From Girardinichthys multiradiatus (lineage: Eukaryota > Chordata > Actinopteri > Cyprinodontiformes > Goodeidae), in assembly GCF_021462225.1 (NCBI RefSeq), contig NC_061804.1, forward strand, positions 11,290,740 to 11,354,739: a DNA stretch of 64,000 nucleotides. The letters run 5' to 3'. A model generated the notes under the pieces. That model saw only the letters and a list, made by a program, of their open reading frames with translations. It was not told the DNA's origin and did not search any database. Made by a program: the position numbers and the translations under genes. The stretch's first letter is position 1. Each line of letters starts with the position of its first letter. Shown here piece after piece: positions 22,141 to 35,215 of this stretch.

Positions 22141-24771
22141 TTAACCTAATGGTCACTTTTCTTCCTAAACCCAGACATGTAACCACTTTCTGAGGGACTG
22201 GATGTTTTCCAACATCCAACTCTGGGCCATGAAATCTGATAAATCCGATAACTAAAGTTAACCCTTAAGGCTTTCCTAATGCTTCAGAAAAGAGTCCAGA
22301 TCATTTTTGAGGTTTCATTTCTCTTCATACAGCTCAGAGGTCAGGTTATCACTGCCATTTGGTGTCTTCACACCACCAGGTCCCAAAGCTGTCTGGAGCC
22401 TTTGGTTTCCCATTACCACAAAACCATTGCACTCATTTAAAATTAATGGCCGCAGAACTTCAGTGACCCCTTGAGATACGCTTATACTATGCCCTCCCAC
22501 CGACCAATTTAGCCAGAGTATGATAATACTTGGCTGTTCAACAAAAAAATTTTTCCTCCTCACAACTGGGATATTTTTCAGCAATTATAACATCCTGCTT
22601 CATAGCTAAATGTAAACCTTTTAAAATATAACCGCAACAAAAGACACACATCATATTGCAGTAGCGTAATCTCGTACTGAAAGACGTTTTCTCCTTGCTT
22701 ACCCTCATCACTGCCTGAGGACAAGAGAAACTCCATCCTTATCCAGACTTGCTCATCTCACTTCAAGCCAGTTTCAGCTTGTTAATTATTCTCTTGTTGT
22801 TGATATAGACATGTCCAGGCAGGTAGCGAATTAGTTGCCACTGTATCCTGCCTTAGAAATAATAAATCCCTGCCTTGCCGGAATTTTTTTGTCTTTGCCA
22901 TTTTTAAGAGGGTGGCTAAAAAATGGGCCAGTCACATACTTGTATACCAAAGAATCAGGGAGTAGATGAATAAGGGACATTAATATTATTTTGTTCTCTC
23001 TGGTAAAAATGCTGCCACATTTCTGCCATTTACATGCAAGCAACTGAGAATTAAGATGCTACATACATGTACTAGTTGCCATGATCTGGGACGCACGCGG
23101 ACAATGTTTGGGCCTTCACCTGTTCTATAGCTGTTCCATGTGAACAGCTATAGACAGTGGATAAAGAGAAATCAACCCAGAGTTCTTGCGTTACTTTAAG
23201 ACTTAAGGCGCCCTCTGAGGCCTTTGAGTTAGGACATGTTAGCATTCTTGCATGCGCTGTCTCTACACTGCTGGTTGGAGTCTTGTGAGCAGATGCACCG
23301 GTAATGAGCTGCTAATTCTGCTAAAGTCTATAAGAAGCATAAATAATAGGGTTCAAAACATTTCCTACCACCCCATAATTATTTATAGTAGGAGCTGAGG
23401 CAAAGTCACACTGTGTAAGAGGAAATGTCTTTAAATAGAGTTTCACTAATTTAAAGTAAGGAGTGGACAAACTATCTTTGGCATCTTAAATGAGTGATTA
23501 GCATGATTAGCATGTTAACACTGCAAACTGTAAACATTCTCTGCCTACCTCCTACAGAAGGTAGACCCTTACCTTAACTCTTAAATTTCCAGAAGGTGGC
23601 CAGGAGTTTCAAGAGCAAATCCAGCGTGTTCATGGCAGACAGAAAAGCGGCTTTACTGTAATATGTTACACCTCCCTGTTCTCTGGTGAAGTTGGCTCTG
23701 GTTCCTCTCGCCCCTTCATCAGTTTATATTTGTCTACCTTGTCCTGAAGCGTTTCTGAGAGCAACTCGTTTTGGTGCCGTCTCTTTAAATGCGATTGAGG
23801 TACTTCACACCCTGGCCCCCTGGAGGTCAAGGAGCGCTGCACTTTAACCTGTTCGGCCATTTTTGTAGTTTGATAACAATTATCTAGTGCCGCGGAAACA
23901 AGACAAAAATGGCAAAACAATGAAAAATGTCTATGTAATAATTTTAAACCGGCAGTATGGTTCTGTCCTCTGGGAGCTAAAAGCAGCACACAGCTCTAAC
24001 ATCAGCAGAAGGCACGATGGTACTGCTATCATACCAATGGCTAGGACATCAGATCAACACACATATTCATGTCTAAAATAAAATTTGATGTCATTTTAGC
24101 GTTATTTGCAGCTTACCGCTTTGATGTGTTTGTCATTTCCATAGACAGAAGGAACTGACCCCTGAATCAGATGAAGTTTTTCAGCAAATCTTTCATGATA
24201 GTGGAGGAGATTGCTGAAGAACTCGTCTTTGAAGTGGGAGAAATAGGAATTTCCCCACTGATGTGGGAACATTTCCATGACAAATAAAATCTAACCAGGT
24301 ACTATGAAGAGGTTCTGATGCTGGGGGATGGTGTAATGAGTTGTGTGGGTTAATACAACCAACAACTGAACATTTAGACTTATCCTCTTGCAGCGTAGGC
24401 ATGCTGGAGCTTAGACTACTAAATCACCGCGAGAAATAAAAATGTCAGATACACAAAATTGATCAGCCGTGAGTCCATGACATTGTTTAGCTGTTCCGCC
24501 GCAAATACTGTGTCGTAACAGTTGGAAAAACGTAACAGATGATAGAGAAAACTGAACGGATTGAAAAATATTACCCAAACAGAATAAAAAGATATCTGCG
24601 CAACACCTGGAGAGACTAAATTCAACATTTTTGCTCTCCTACAGACTCCAAGTGCACAACAAAATGTATTTAAAGGCTAAAAAAGTGGATTTTGCATGAT
24701 ATGTCCCCTTTAAATGCTTCAATGAAACTAAATTTAATACCTGAAAAATATAACCTGTAAAAAATGAAAAT
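22141..24771. other. No gene recognised
   Basis: The two largest frames (22315-22584 and 23666-23989, - strand) show no domain and no codon-use bias. 24120-24240 on the - strand reads LHYHERFAEKLHLIQGSV, which could be a transposase scrap but is not assignable. Confidence 0.4.
23124..23154. repeat. Perfect 13-bp inverted repeat with 5-base loop
   Basis: TCTATAGCTGTTC, loop CATGT, then GAACAGCTATAGA. It could form a cruciform or RNA hairpin. There is no U-tract or neighbouring gene to give it a role. Confidence 0.8.
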
Positions 24772-25285
24772 ATTTGTGCCCGTCACATTGAATTTTCATG
24801 ATAAATCCACTTACATTTATGGAAATTAAACATTGATTAAATACTTTAAAAAGTAAATTCATGTCACTGAAATGAATAAATTTCACTAAAAAGGCATTTC
24901 CAGATTAGTCCTTTGCGCTCTTTTATGATGTAGAAGGGGAACCCCGGCATGTAAACTGAATGCTGCTACAAAGGCAGCAACACAGACAGCAGCAAAGAAT
25001 CTAATATTTCTTTAGATATATTTCAGTCACTATCAGAGAGACGCAGCAGAGTCAAAGAACAGAGTCAGCTTTCATCAGATGGCAGAGCACCAGTGCTGCA
25101 ACGTGCAGACGGCCATCTAATTCACCAGAGTCTACTGCTGGATGCCGGAGCACAGCCAGAGTCAATCTGCATGAATCATACCGGACCACCAGGAAACAGA
25201 ACCAGCACAACATCCGAATTTTCAAAATAATTCACTAAAGACGGACTAGATCTCGCTATATGAATAAATACACACATACATATAC
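24772..25285. repeat. Dispersed repeat, inverted copy at 62225-62765
   Basis: Reverse-complement alignment with 62225-62765 is clear over about 500 bp. Shared blocks include CATTTCCAGA, TCTAATATTTCTTTAGATAT, GTCACTATCAGAGAGACGCA and CTCGCTATAT. No coding frame is seen. The hAT element begins directly at its right end. Confidence 0.8.
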
Positions 25286-25287
25286 AT

Positions 25288-28070
25288 TAGAGATGCAAAT
25301 TATCGAGTAATGAATTAATCTAAAGTTGATTGATCTTATCGATCGTCTAACGATTGGCTGATAAGTGGCCATTTTCTTAAAACCCAGTTTTCTCTTGTAT
25401 CAAGAGTATTTCCTTTCCACAAAAGGCATTTTATGATGCTGAATTTAAACAAAGAAGCACATCATATTTTAACAATTTATTGTGCCAGCTTTATTAAATA
25501 CTGACCGAATACACAAAATTATGTTTTTCCCTCATATTATAAGCCAAAACAGGAAACTATTAGGTTACTGAATAAAAAAAAAAAGATAAATACAACAAAA
25601 TGTAAAACACTTAATCCCATATGAACAGAGATGTAAAACTAACGTTTAAATTAAAGATTAGCTCAAAAACAAACCATAAAAATAACTTCAAATATCCCTG
25701 AGAGACGTGAGAATATAATTAAGAGAACTGGCAACTGAACACTATGCAAGAGCACTTCCAGGCTTCCTGAGCTGAAAACAAACATCCCTCCGTGTGCTTT
25801 GAATGAGGTCTTTGTAGAAATAAACCTAGACCCAAGGATTTCTGTTTAAAAAAAGCAGCATGTTAACATGTTCTGGTGTGAGTCGTGTGCGCAGCCTGTT
25901 TACAGTGAGACCAGCTGCAGAGAATACACGTTCAGATGAGAGTGATGTTCCTGGTATGCACAAGTATCGTTGTGCCCAGGCTGCCAGCCTTGGAGACCTT
26001 CTCTCATTGACCTTCCACCACTCTGTGGGACTGGAATCAAGAGGTGGCTGAGGATCTTTCAGACAGGAGTCTCCTTCTTTCTCTGCGTCATCATTGTGGG
26101 AAGTGGAATACTTTTCACCCAAGAGTAATACCATTGCAGAAGTGCATCCCTGAACTGCAGCCTCCTGAACAGTCATACCTCTGGCCTCCTCCTGTGGGGT
26201 TGTGATATCTTCTGACTTGGAGCTCACATGTTCTGCTAGATCCAGTTCAAGCAGGTTAGAATTAGCCAAAATCTTCCATGGAGGGGAAAGGAAGGCCAGG
26301 TGCTTGTGCCAAGGGTCTAGCATTGTTGCAGCATTGGTGGTGTTGATATGATTTCGACAGAAGCAATATGTTTAAACAAACAAAACAAATATGTATTATG
26401 ATGACAATAAAGCTAGCATAAACATTTTATGTATTTAAGTTTCACACTGGAACTACACTCTAGTACATTTTTACTCTGACTGTAGAAATGTGTCTAAACA
26501 TTGATTTTAATTGCAACTAACTCAACAATAATTATAAATAGCATTATGGGTAACAGATCAGCTAGCTTTTTTTAACTCAAATTTATGACATAAATTATTA
26601 TAAAGCCTATCTTCAACCTTCCACCAAGTGAGGACTTCACTTTTAGATTTGAACTCTACCGCTTTGCTGCTGTCTCTGTCCACCTTGAGATGCGTGTTGA
26701 TGAGGCTGAAGGTGATGGGAAATATGTTGGATGCAGATGGCTCACTCTCAGTAGACATGATGGTAGTTGCACACTTGAGTGCCTCCAGCACAGGTGTCAC
26801 ATCCTCCATCAGTGGCCAGTACTCGTCTCTCAACTCCAGCATCCTTGCATCTGAACGTTTTATCACAGAGGGTCCGATAGCACAGCAGACACGTCCCATC
26901 TCTGTTCCAGAAGTCTTTGAAACATGTCACAAACCAAGTTCCACCTGGTTTTACAGGACTGAAGTACACGATGACCTGGTAACTGCATTTGTTTTTGCTT
27001 CGCTTCCAGTGCTTTGGTAGCGGGAGTGCTGTGGTTGAAATGTTTTACCAGTCTGCCGGCAGCCACAATGACCCGGTTTACACCAGTAGCAGTGAATCCA
27101 TGATTGACAGCCAAATGCAAAGTATGTGCAAAGCATGTAACTGAACTCCAACCTACTCTGGTGGGGTTGTTTGTGGAGACAATGTTTCGTGCATTGTCGT
27201 GGACGCAGGCTACAATGTGACCTCTGAGGCCCACGGCTCCACTGCTTGATTTAGCCTGTTTGCTTAATTATCAGCTGGATGTCGCTCCGACATACCGTCT
27301 GTGAGGAGGACCGCACACTTTACTTTCCAATCTGTGTCAATGAAGTGAACAGAGACTGTAATGTAGCTCTCTGTTGTCAGTGCAGTCCAACAGTCGGTGG
27401 TGAGACACTTTATGCTCTTAGCTGTACCTTCAATTCAGCTGGCTTCTTGTTGTAGCGCGCCTCTAAATGGGTGGTTATGGTTGCTCTCGAAGGAATGTTA
27501 AAGCTCGGCTCCATTATGTGCATTAAGTCACGAAAGCCCTTACCATCAACCAAGCTTAGTGGCATCAGGTCTTTCTCTATCATGTTACTGATTTTTTGCG
27601 TGATGTCCTCCGCTTTTCTGTCGTCGCATACTCGCCTTTGGAGCGCATCTGTAATTTGTCGTTGAGAAGTTGAAGCCCCTCCGCCATTTAGCATGGTTGA
27701 ATGAGTGCTTTTAAGGTGGTAATTTAAGGAGCTTGTCGAGTGTTTATATTTCAAAACCGAACCGCACAAAATGCATTTTGCATCGTTGTCATTATTAACC
27801 AGAGTAAAATAATCCCACACTTGACTCCGTTTGGACCATTTCATTGCTGCTGTTCTATGATGCCTCCGCCATTAGAGAGCCTGCTATACAAATGTCAACT
27901 GGCTCAGCTTAAGGGGGACCGCCGCCCTCTTCTGGATGGCGACCACACTACAACACTGAGAGAATGTCTGTCCAAGCGGATGTTATCAGTTAATCGGATG
28001 GAACAAATTTAAATCTAATAAACCATTAATCGACAATTAATCGTAAAACAATTATTTGTTTGCATCCCTA
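25288..28070 (-). mobile_element. hAT (Ac/ZBED-like) DNA transposon, inactive
   Basis: The ends are TAGAGATGCAAA (from 25288) and TTTGCATCCCTA (to 28070), an imperfect 12-bp inverted repeat of hAT type. Next to them lie AT-rich subterminal repeats of the TTAATCGA kind. An exact 8-bp target duplication was not found. The - strand encodes all parts of a hAT transposase, with frameshifts. The 2.8-kb length is normal for an autonomous hAT. Confidence 0.9.
25826..27844 (-). pseudogene. hAT transposase with BED zinc finger, frameshifted
   Basis: From N to C terminus: a BED finger (27844-27720) with WDYFTLVNND, CILCG and HLKSTHS, giving a C2H2 DNA-binding fold. Then a linker and LTTDCWTALTTESYITVSVH (27410-27330). 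The catalytic core is in another frame: CVHDNARNIV with the catalytic Asp, CFAHTLHLAVNHG, and CKTRWNLVCDMFQRLLEQ (27234-26863). Then LEALKCATTIMSTESEPSAS (26899-26558). The C-terminal dimerisation domain is at 26323-25826, with PGTSLSSERVFSAAGLTVNR and LLFLNRN. Frameshifts lie near 27412 and near 26900, and a gap lies between 26558 and 26323. It cannot make a full transposase. Confidence 0.9.
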
Positions 28071-28318
28071 AATATTAGCAGTTGATTACATTAGATCAAT
28101 TAGATCCGTTACTGGGGTAACGAAGGTATTATAAACCGAGCAATTAAACATTAAATGCTCCAAATTAAGCAACAAATATAGCTTTTGAGAAGAGAACAAA
28201 ACACATGAAAATATGTGTATTTCTCTTGCGACTTTGGAGGTTTCTTGTTCGAATCAGTTTTCCGAGAAGTCCTCCGATCACACCTGGCTGTTCTTGGTGG
28301 GACCAGCATCAGTTTTCC

Positions 28319-28359
28319 AGCTCTGATCCAGGCAGCTCTGATCCAGGCAGCTCTGATCC
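28319..28359 (+). repeat. 15-bp tandem repeat, 2.7 units
   Basis: AGCTCTGATCCAGGC occurs twice in full and then in part, without mismatches. It lies directly upstream of an L2-type LINE tail. Confidence 0.85.
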
Positions 28360-28380
28360 TCTTCACTCCAGGAAAGTAGT

Positions 28381-28568
28381 GCAATCTGCTGGGTTTCCTT
28401 AGACAGAAAAACGTTTTATCCAATTTGAATAAATAACTAACTCTGACTGCACTGTTCAATTGTTAGGATTAATTGGAATGTATGAACCTGACTGTTGTGA
28501 AGTGCCATGAGACGACGTGTGGTGAATTGGCGCTATATAAATAAAACTGAATTCAATTGAATTGAATG
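28381..28568 (+). mobile_element. L2-like LINE, 3' end only
   Basis: The segment from CAATCTGCTGGGTTTCC to the GAATTCAATTGAATTGAA tail is the reverse complement of 50863-51035, the 3' end of the L2-like element at 50860-52746. Shared text includes GCGCTATATAAATA (left arm ...ATTTATATAGCGCC) and CTTAGACAGAAAA. It is severely 5'-truncated. Confidence 0.85.
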
Positions 28569-31559
28569 GAAAATAGTGCAGACTAACTACTGCTGTCATA
28601 GTGTTGCTGCACCAGCAATGCACCGTTCCACCATATTAACGCTGTTTTTAGCTTGGCTTCTACCTGAGCAGTTTATCATTGAAACTCACACAATGACTGA
28701 CTTGAGACTTCTCCTTTGACATCATTTCCGGACGAATTTGGACTGCAAAATTTAACATCAAATTATTTTATGTCACAATTTTGTTTGATCATGTCTTTAA
28801 TCTTAATATCATGTCAATTACTACCCAATTCCTTCAATATTAAAGATGTTTTCTTTCAATTTCTGCATTTATGGTAAAAGCGTGTCACAGACACAGACAC
28901 AAATATTTATTGAGCAGAAAAAGCTCAAACTAAATCAACTAATTCTCAGGTTCTCTAAATATTAAAACTTGTTTAATAATCTGAAGCAAAACAATAGAGA
29001 GATCTATAAAGCAGTATACATTTTATTTGACTTTTCAAAAGGAATGTAGAGTTTTAGTAGATAATATATTTGTTACCCAGTTGGACTTCCTGCTGCTACC
29101 AGTAGCACCCTACAGAATAAAAACCTTATAATTCAGATTTGACAGAACCAAGTTCTATTTATGGGTCGGACCCTCCCGGTTTTAGCAGAAATTATATTTT
29201 TGTATCGTTTTAGTTTTTCCAAAGCAATTATCTGTGGAAGCAGGCTGTTCACGGCCAAGGTTAGGGTGTTTTTTCTTTTTAGCAGGAGATTCTATAAAAT
29301 CAACTCAACTAACAGCATCTGTCCTTCACAGAATGATCTCCATCCTCCTTGTGTTTGCAGCTCTGAGCTTCATTGACTTCAGCTGAAACTATTTCAGAAT
29401 GAAAACCAGATTTGGAGCATGCTTTGAGACTTGGTTTTATATAACTCACACAAGAACAATGGTTCAGAAACAATGGAGGGCTGCGCTTCTTCAGCTCTGC
29501 TCATGTTCCAAATCACTCTTTTTATGACTAACCTGGTGCTTTATCATTTTCCTTTTTATGGCAGCTAGATGGAAACCTAGACAATAGCAGCACTCATAAA
29601 CTGAGGATTATCCTCATTTAGGCACTGCTTTTGTCCTACATTTTCAATACTAGTGCACAATCTGCCAGATGGTACTGTAAACACTCACTCCAGAATGTTA
29701 AATTTCTCTTCTAAAAAGAGCTCTCCATACATAAAGCTGCGCTTTTAAAACCCAGGCTTTTCCTCCTCTCTCTCCTCTTTTGTCCATCATGAAAATGCGG
29801 GTCTATTTGTTCAAATGAGGTGACACACAGAGGGTTTGCGATTTGGGGTGTTGGTGGACATTACCTTGGGCGTCTTTTTTCCCTGCTCCCTGTGGACAAG
29901 GCCTTTGGTGGTGGAGGAAGGGAAGCTTCTCAGTCTTATCAGCAGGACAGCACCCAGTGCTCTAATCACCAGGTCCCAGAGACAGCTGGAGGTAAAGGGA
30001 CAGGGGATGGATGTGCAACACCCAAAGAGGGGCAGAATCAGAAAGGAAGCAAGAAAAGGAGAAGGGAAAAAGCTGAGTTTATACTTCTATGGTTGCATCA
30101 AATGACAGCTACTTTCCAGTCCATTGCATAGCCGAGTAGAAATCATTTCAGTGAAGAGACAAGTGCAGATCTTTGGTGATGTAATGGGGAGACTTGGCAG
30201 AGGCATCACAAGTCTTTCCTTACCAGGAGCAGTTGTTAAAGGGAATGCACTCATCATATGTAGCAGAGATGGATCTGCTGTGATTTTTCAATTCAATGTA
30301 ATGATTCCAAAGGGAAACTAAATGTTGTTCCAACTCAAATTATTCAAGGTTCTTCAAGGAGTCTTGATAGATGTCATGTAATGGTCTGTTTTACAGCAGA
30401 GGCCTCTGACTCTGACATTCTGTTGTTCTGTTACAGTCTTGAGTGAGTCTTTGCCACACAAAAATTAATTTCAGTTTTAATTCTTGATCAAGATTAGCAG
30501 GCCATGATTCCTTTGCAGGTTTAGAAGCCACCTCAGAAGTCTAAACCACGCTGCTGTCTGGTTTAGACCAGTCCAAGCATCGTTTGCTTTCCTTCACGAC
30601 TAGAACGAAGGAGTAAAAAGGCAGATGAGGATCTGACATAGGGAGATAAAAAGCGCCCAGCTCACAATCAGAACGACTGTCAATTTACCTGCTGATTGAT
30701 ATTTTGATACCACCATGTCAGCTATACCTTGCTAGTGCTGTGTTGGAATCCATTTTCCCTTCAGAATCCTCTTAATTCTTTGGTTCATTTATTCATCTGG
30801 GTGTCAGAAACATTCCTCAGAGTTTTTGGTCCAAATTGACATGATGGCATCACACTGTTGCTGCAGATCCGTTGACTGAACATCCATGAAGGAGTCTGGC
30901 ACCAACAACCATGCCGCTCAAACTCACTTAAATCCCCGACTTCCCCACTGTGATGCTTAGTTTAAACTACAGCAAGACGTCTAGATGCATTGAGTTGCGG
31001 CCATGTGATTAGTGTTAAACAACTGTTGAACAGGTGGACCTAATGAAGCATACAGTGAATGTTCCAACCTTCGCCAATATCTACAACCTGTTGCTAGCAA
31101 CCAGAACATTGACATTTAAAGAGTGCAGTGCCACAGTTGGACAATTTACTGATAAAATGGCTTTAGATGTCATTTGTTTACACTTGGTTTTATATATTTG
31201 GATCAGATTACAGATGCACGCAGCATTTTGCAGGTTTGTCTCTGTAAACAGCGCTAAACAGTATTTGGTCCACTTTATAAATACATACTACTTCTTCACA
31301 GAAAACTGCTCTCGAGAGGGGAGAGAAGTCATATTTTGACCTTATTTCTGTTCTATTTTAAACAAAACCTACTACAGAGATGACGTTAGGCCATCCCATA
31401 TTAGTTTTCATCTTGTCCTAAATGACTGCATGTTTCTTTAATGATAAAGCTCCAGCCCCCACCCGCATGAATTGAGGGTACCATTTGATGCTGCACAGTT
31501 GCTGTAAAAGAAGTTTACTTATCTCTACAGCTCAGGAATGTAAGTTTCACTCATCACTT
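28569..31559. other. No gene recognised
   Basis: About 3 kb without coding domains or clear transposon ends. The + strand frame at 29820-30131 (103 codons) has random composition and no domain. Confidence 0.4.
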
Positions 31560-32320
31560 GTCAGGAGACAAAATAATAAGAGACATGTGCAGAAGAGACA
31601 ACCCTTAATTACTTAAATCCCTGCTGGCAGCATTCCTGTCTCCTGATCCTGTGTTAGCTACATAATAGGAAAACGCTGTAGGCCATAAATAACAGATTAA
31701 TATTTTATCTCAATGCTTTGAAGCCAAAGGAGATCCAGGTATGGTTGCAACCTTAGAGCTCACTGCAATACAGCCAACAGTGCTCCGGTTTCCACACTTG
31801 ATGTGGCGCTGCTTAAAAAGAAAGGCAATAGGGTTGCTGCGATTGATAATTAGTTTTTAATGTGTCAAAGTCATCATGTCCAATTTCATGCCCTTTGGGC
31901 AGCTGATCACAGATTTAATCAACACATTACTGCTTGCTGTACTTAAACCGATTGCAGGGAGTCAGATGGGACGGTGTGTTTGTGAGATGGAGGAGCAGGA
32001 AAGAAAGGTTGTCAGCATGTGCATCCATCCCGACAACATCCCTCTTTGATGGACACTGACTGTGCGTTCCAACCCATTAACCAAGAGCAATGATTGAAGA
32101 TGACGTGTTTGGAAGTGTTTGGAAGTGCGCCTTGTTGAAGGAAGTGTTTGTTATAGTGTTTCTATTGAAGGGAAGAGAGTCAATGCCTCACATAATGAAT
32201 GCAAATGGCAGCAGGCCTGGTTTGTTTAGTAAGGCTGCTCTCTTCGTTCTGTGGACCATTTGGAGGCTCCCATTTAATAATCAGCAAATATATCGGTTTA
32301 GATTAATCTGTTAATTTTCC
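31560..32320. other. Candidate conserved noncoding element with POU and homeodomain sites
   Basis: The segment lacks repeat signatures. 31830-31960 and 32085-32310 are dense, complex blocks. There is a perfect POU octamer ATGCAAAT at 32199-32206. A perfect palindrome AGATTAATCT at 32300-32309 contains two TAATCT sites of the Otx/Pitx (K50) type. Flanking DNA is much plainer. Together this suggests a developmental enhancer; conservation was not tested. Confidence 0.35.
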
Positions 32321-33399
32321 TTCTTTGCTTTTTGCACCATAATTACATTTAAAGCTGGAAAATAGCAACATTCTTAGTGTTTTTTTAATGAATGTTTGAC
32401 TTTCTGTCCTGCAAGCAGTGAGATGAAATTTAAAAAAGATGTCCACATATAACATCAGTTTTAAAATGGTGGAAGAACTCAAACATTAATTAACTACATA
32501 AGCACTGCTCCGTATTGTGTAGAGTATTTGTAGTTTTTTTAATTAGCTATAGAAGCTGTAGTTGTAGTTAGCATTTAGCAGGCTAGTTTGTGTTGACTGG
32601 CTCCATCACTGAGCTTAAAGGCCTTCTGGACAAGCCTCAGGTTAGTTTGTTACTTAGCCAGGTTAGCTGCCATTGTACCGAGCCTTTATTGCTGTTTTCC
32701 AGACGAACTGATGCTAAATCTTGTAGCTTGTTGTGACAGTTTTTGTAAATTTCAATGAACTTTAAAATCACAGTCTGCAAAAAGTAGCATTAGGTGTTTG
32801 ATAAGCTGATGTCAGCCTGTTAATTAGCCAAGTTTGTATTGTACCATCAGACATGCCAGGTTTGGTTGCTTGTTGTAAATGTTTTTTATCCAAACAGTGT
32901 TTTACAGTCATGGGTGGGACTCTTTTGGCATACCAGGCTTCACTTCCAAAACTGTCAATTTTACCTTTTTACTGTTATGTCATCCTACATTGCTGACTGA
33001 CAGCTCACAGGAACACTTGTGGGAGGGTTATCATTACCATGTGTCTCATGGTATGCCATTAAGAACATCTGAATTGCAGCTAAGTTTACTTGTTATCAAT
33101 CCATGACTGTTTAAAACTGCCCCAGGCCTAATAGAAACATGACTTTTCTCTATAACAATCCCACTTACAGGGTACAAACATCTTTTCTGGTCACAGTTTC
33201 TCCAATCACTTTTGATCTTTTCAGACCCTTGTTTTTGTCCTGATTACTTTTCCAAGTTGTTCTTTATAACTGCCCACAACATTTAGACTAAGTTGTGAGT
33301 CTGCAGAGTTGCGGGAGAGACAGACAATCAGCCAACTGGAGCCAGAAAGAAGTGGAAGTGTTTATCTTGAACTACTTACCTTCATGGCTGTGAGTCAAA

Positions 33400-33790
33400 T
33401 GTGGAGAGAGACATTTGGAGGTAGTGGAGGCCTTTATTAAATGCAGCTCAGGCCCTGGTGAAGCCCTGGCTAATGTCCCTATCATCTCTGGAGTGGGCCA
33501 GCGCCTGGCTTTGTGTCCAAATGATTCATGTTTAATGCATCTCTGCAGTCCTTGTCATTTAACCTCACCTCTGGAGGTTGCAGTCGGGGTGGGTTAGCAG
33601 AAAGCTCACACAAGGCCCACGAGGGGCAGAGCGGCCATGCACTTATTCTTCACCTGCTCTCTATTTGCTTAACATGGGGAGAGCTCCTCCATGTTTTTCC
33701 TGTTGCCGTTCAATCTCCCCACAGCAAACCCTGCGCATCACACACCGTGAACTTGAACTCCAGGGTGGTCCGGGGTTGAATATGTGGCAG
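33400..33790. other. Candidate conserved noncoding segment
   Basis: About 390 bp of balanced-composition sequence with no repeat family. It includes AAATGATTCATGTTTAATGC and CACTTATTCTTCACCTGCTC. Three overlapping frames of 60-116 codons exist but show no domain. Regulatory DNA is more likely than coding. Confidence 0.25.
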
Positions 33791-34018
33791 TCTCTGAAGC
33801 ACTTTGTTACTCCACACTGTGTACTATGCTTGAATGCATAAGCAGGGGACCACTGCTGCGATGCAGAGAGACTTAGCAGTTTGCTCTTCTGGTGAGTGCT
33901 GGAGCTTTGGTAAAAGCTTTTATGGTGAAACCCAAGGCTGTCAAACACGATCAAGATTTTGTCAAACAGAATAAGCACTGCGTTGGAGCAAAATAGCTGC
34001 ATCTTTATCACATTCAGC

Positions 34019-34300
34019 GCTCTGAAAAAGTATTCATCCCCATGAAGATTTCTGCTGTTGTGTCAAATTTTACCATCAGACGAAGCACCAAGAGTAAATA
34101 CAGAACACAGTGAATCCAAATGATCATTTCCTCTGTTAAAGGAAGAATCCTATTTAAACCAACCTGGCTTTGTGTGAAAATATAATTCTGCTTGCAATAA
34201 TTGGGAGTGAGTGTTTTATATCACTGTGGAGGTATTCTGGCCCACTCTTCTTCCCAGACACATTGCAGAATGTTTCAGCATGGACGTCCTGTTTATGATC
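34019..34300 (+). mobile_element. DNA-transposon relic, same family as the host at 50640-52870
   Basis: It begins with CTGAAAAAGTATTCATCCCC and holds ATCACTGTGGAGGTATTCTG GCCCACTCTTC, which matches the flank at 52776-52800. No coding frame survives. Confidence 0.55.
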
Positions 34301-34941
34301 ATCTGTATCAGATTTGGACGAGGCCAATCCAAAAACCGCTGTTTTGTTTTTGTTTTCAGTCAGTCAGGGGTGGACATCCTGGTATGCTAATGCATAACTC
34401 AAGTGTGTTTGAGCTTTAGGTCACAAACTGACTGAAAGACATTCTCCTTCAGGAGTTCCTGGCAGAGAGATTACTCTAACTTCCGCTAATGCTAGCCTAC
34501 GCTGCTGATACATCGAGGCCAAGTGGTGTTGTCAGCTATGGAGGTAAAATAACAGGAAGTGTCAAAAGTGTGGGACCTATTTAAATTTAAAAGAAAAGAA
34601 AGTACAGCGCAGTGCATGTATATAATAGCACATGATGCAACATCTGATCAGGAAACATCTGCTCCAGTGGCAGAGCTTCTGACATGTTGATGTTAGAACT
34701 TTGTTTTAGCTTCAGATGCATCATTTGCTACAAATGTTTGTGTACACTAAAGACATACTATATTGTTGCATTTAAGCATTAAAAAGTTGATTTTTGCTTA
34801 AAAAAAGAAATTTAATTATTTGTTTACCTGCATTTTCTCTTCCAAATATTTATATCACTCCTAAAATAGGCTCAAGTAGTTCAATGAAGAATCTGCAGAA
34901 TGTGCCAATTTTTTATCCAATTACTTGATTAATTGTGAGGC

Positions 34942-35215
34942 CTAGGAGAGTTCCAAGACTTTAGATCTTATTCTTCTGTGACCTCCTGGAGGAGTCCTTG
35001 ATGAGCTCTTGGAATAATTTTGGTAGGCCAGACACTCCTGGGAAGGTTCTCCACTGTTCCATGTTCTCACTATGGTACTCTGGAGTCCAAAAGCCTTAGA
35101 AATTGCTTTGTAACACTTTCTAGACTGATGGATGTCAGTGAATGTTCTAGAATTTCTATAGATTGGGGTACGATGTGTTGCTTTTTGGATAAATTGTAAC
35201 ATACTTTGTGCTCAG
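34942..35215 (-). pseudogene. Tc1-like transposase relic, N-terminal helix-turn-helix
   Basis: The - strand reads CYKAISKAFGLQSTIVRT, the Tc1 paired-like DNA-binding helix region. A second frame follows (ENLPRS-like, then EVTEE-like). Stops and shifts are present. Only about 270 bp of the element is left. Confidence 0.65.

Noticed and set aside
22315..22584. 89-codon - strand ORF
   Set aside because: No domain; not linked to the nearby Tc1 relic.
23666..23989. 107-codon - strand ORF
   Set aside because: Starts and ends in noncoding-like DNA; no recognised family.
29820..30131. 103-codon + strand ORF
   Set aside because: Overlaps another frame, random composition, no domain or conserved motif.
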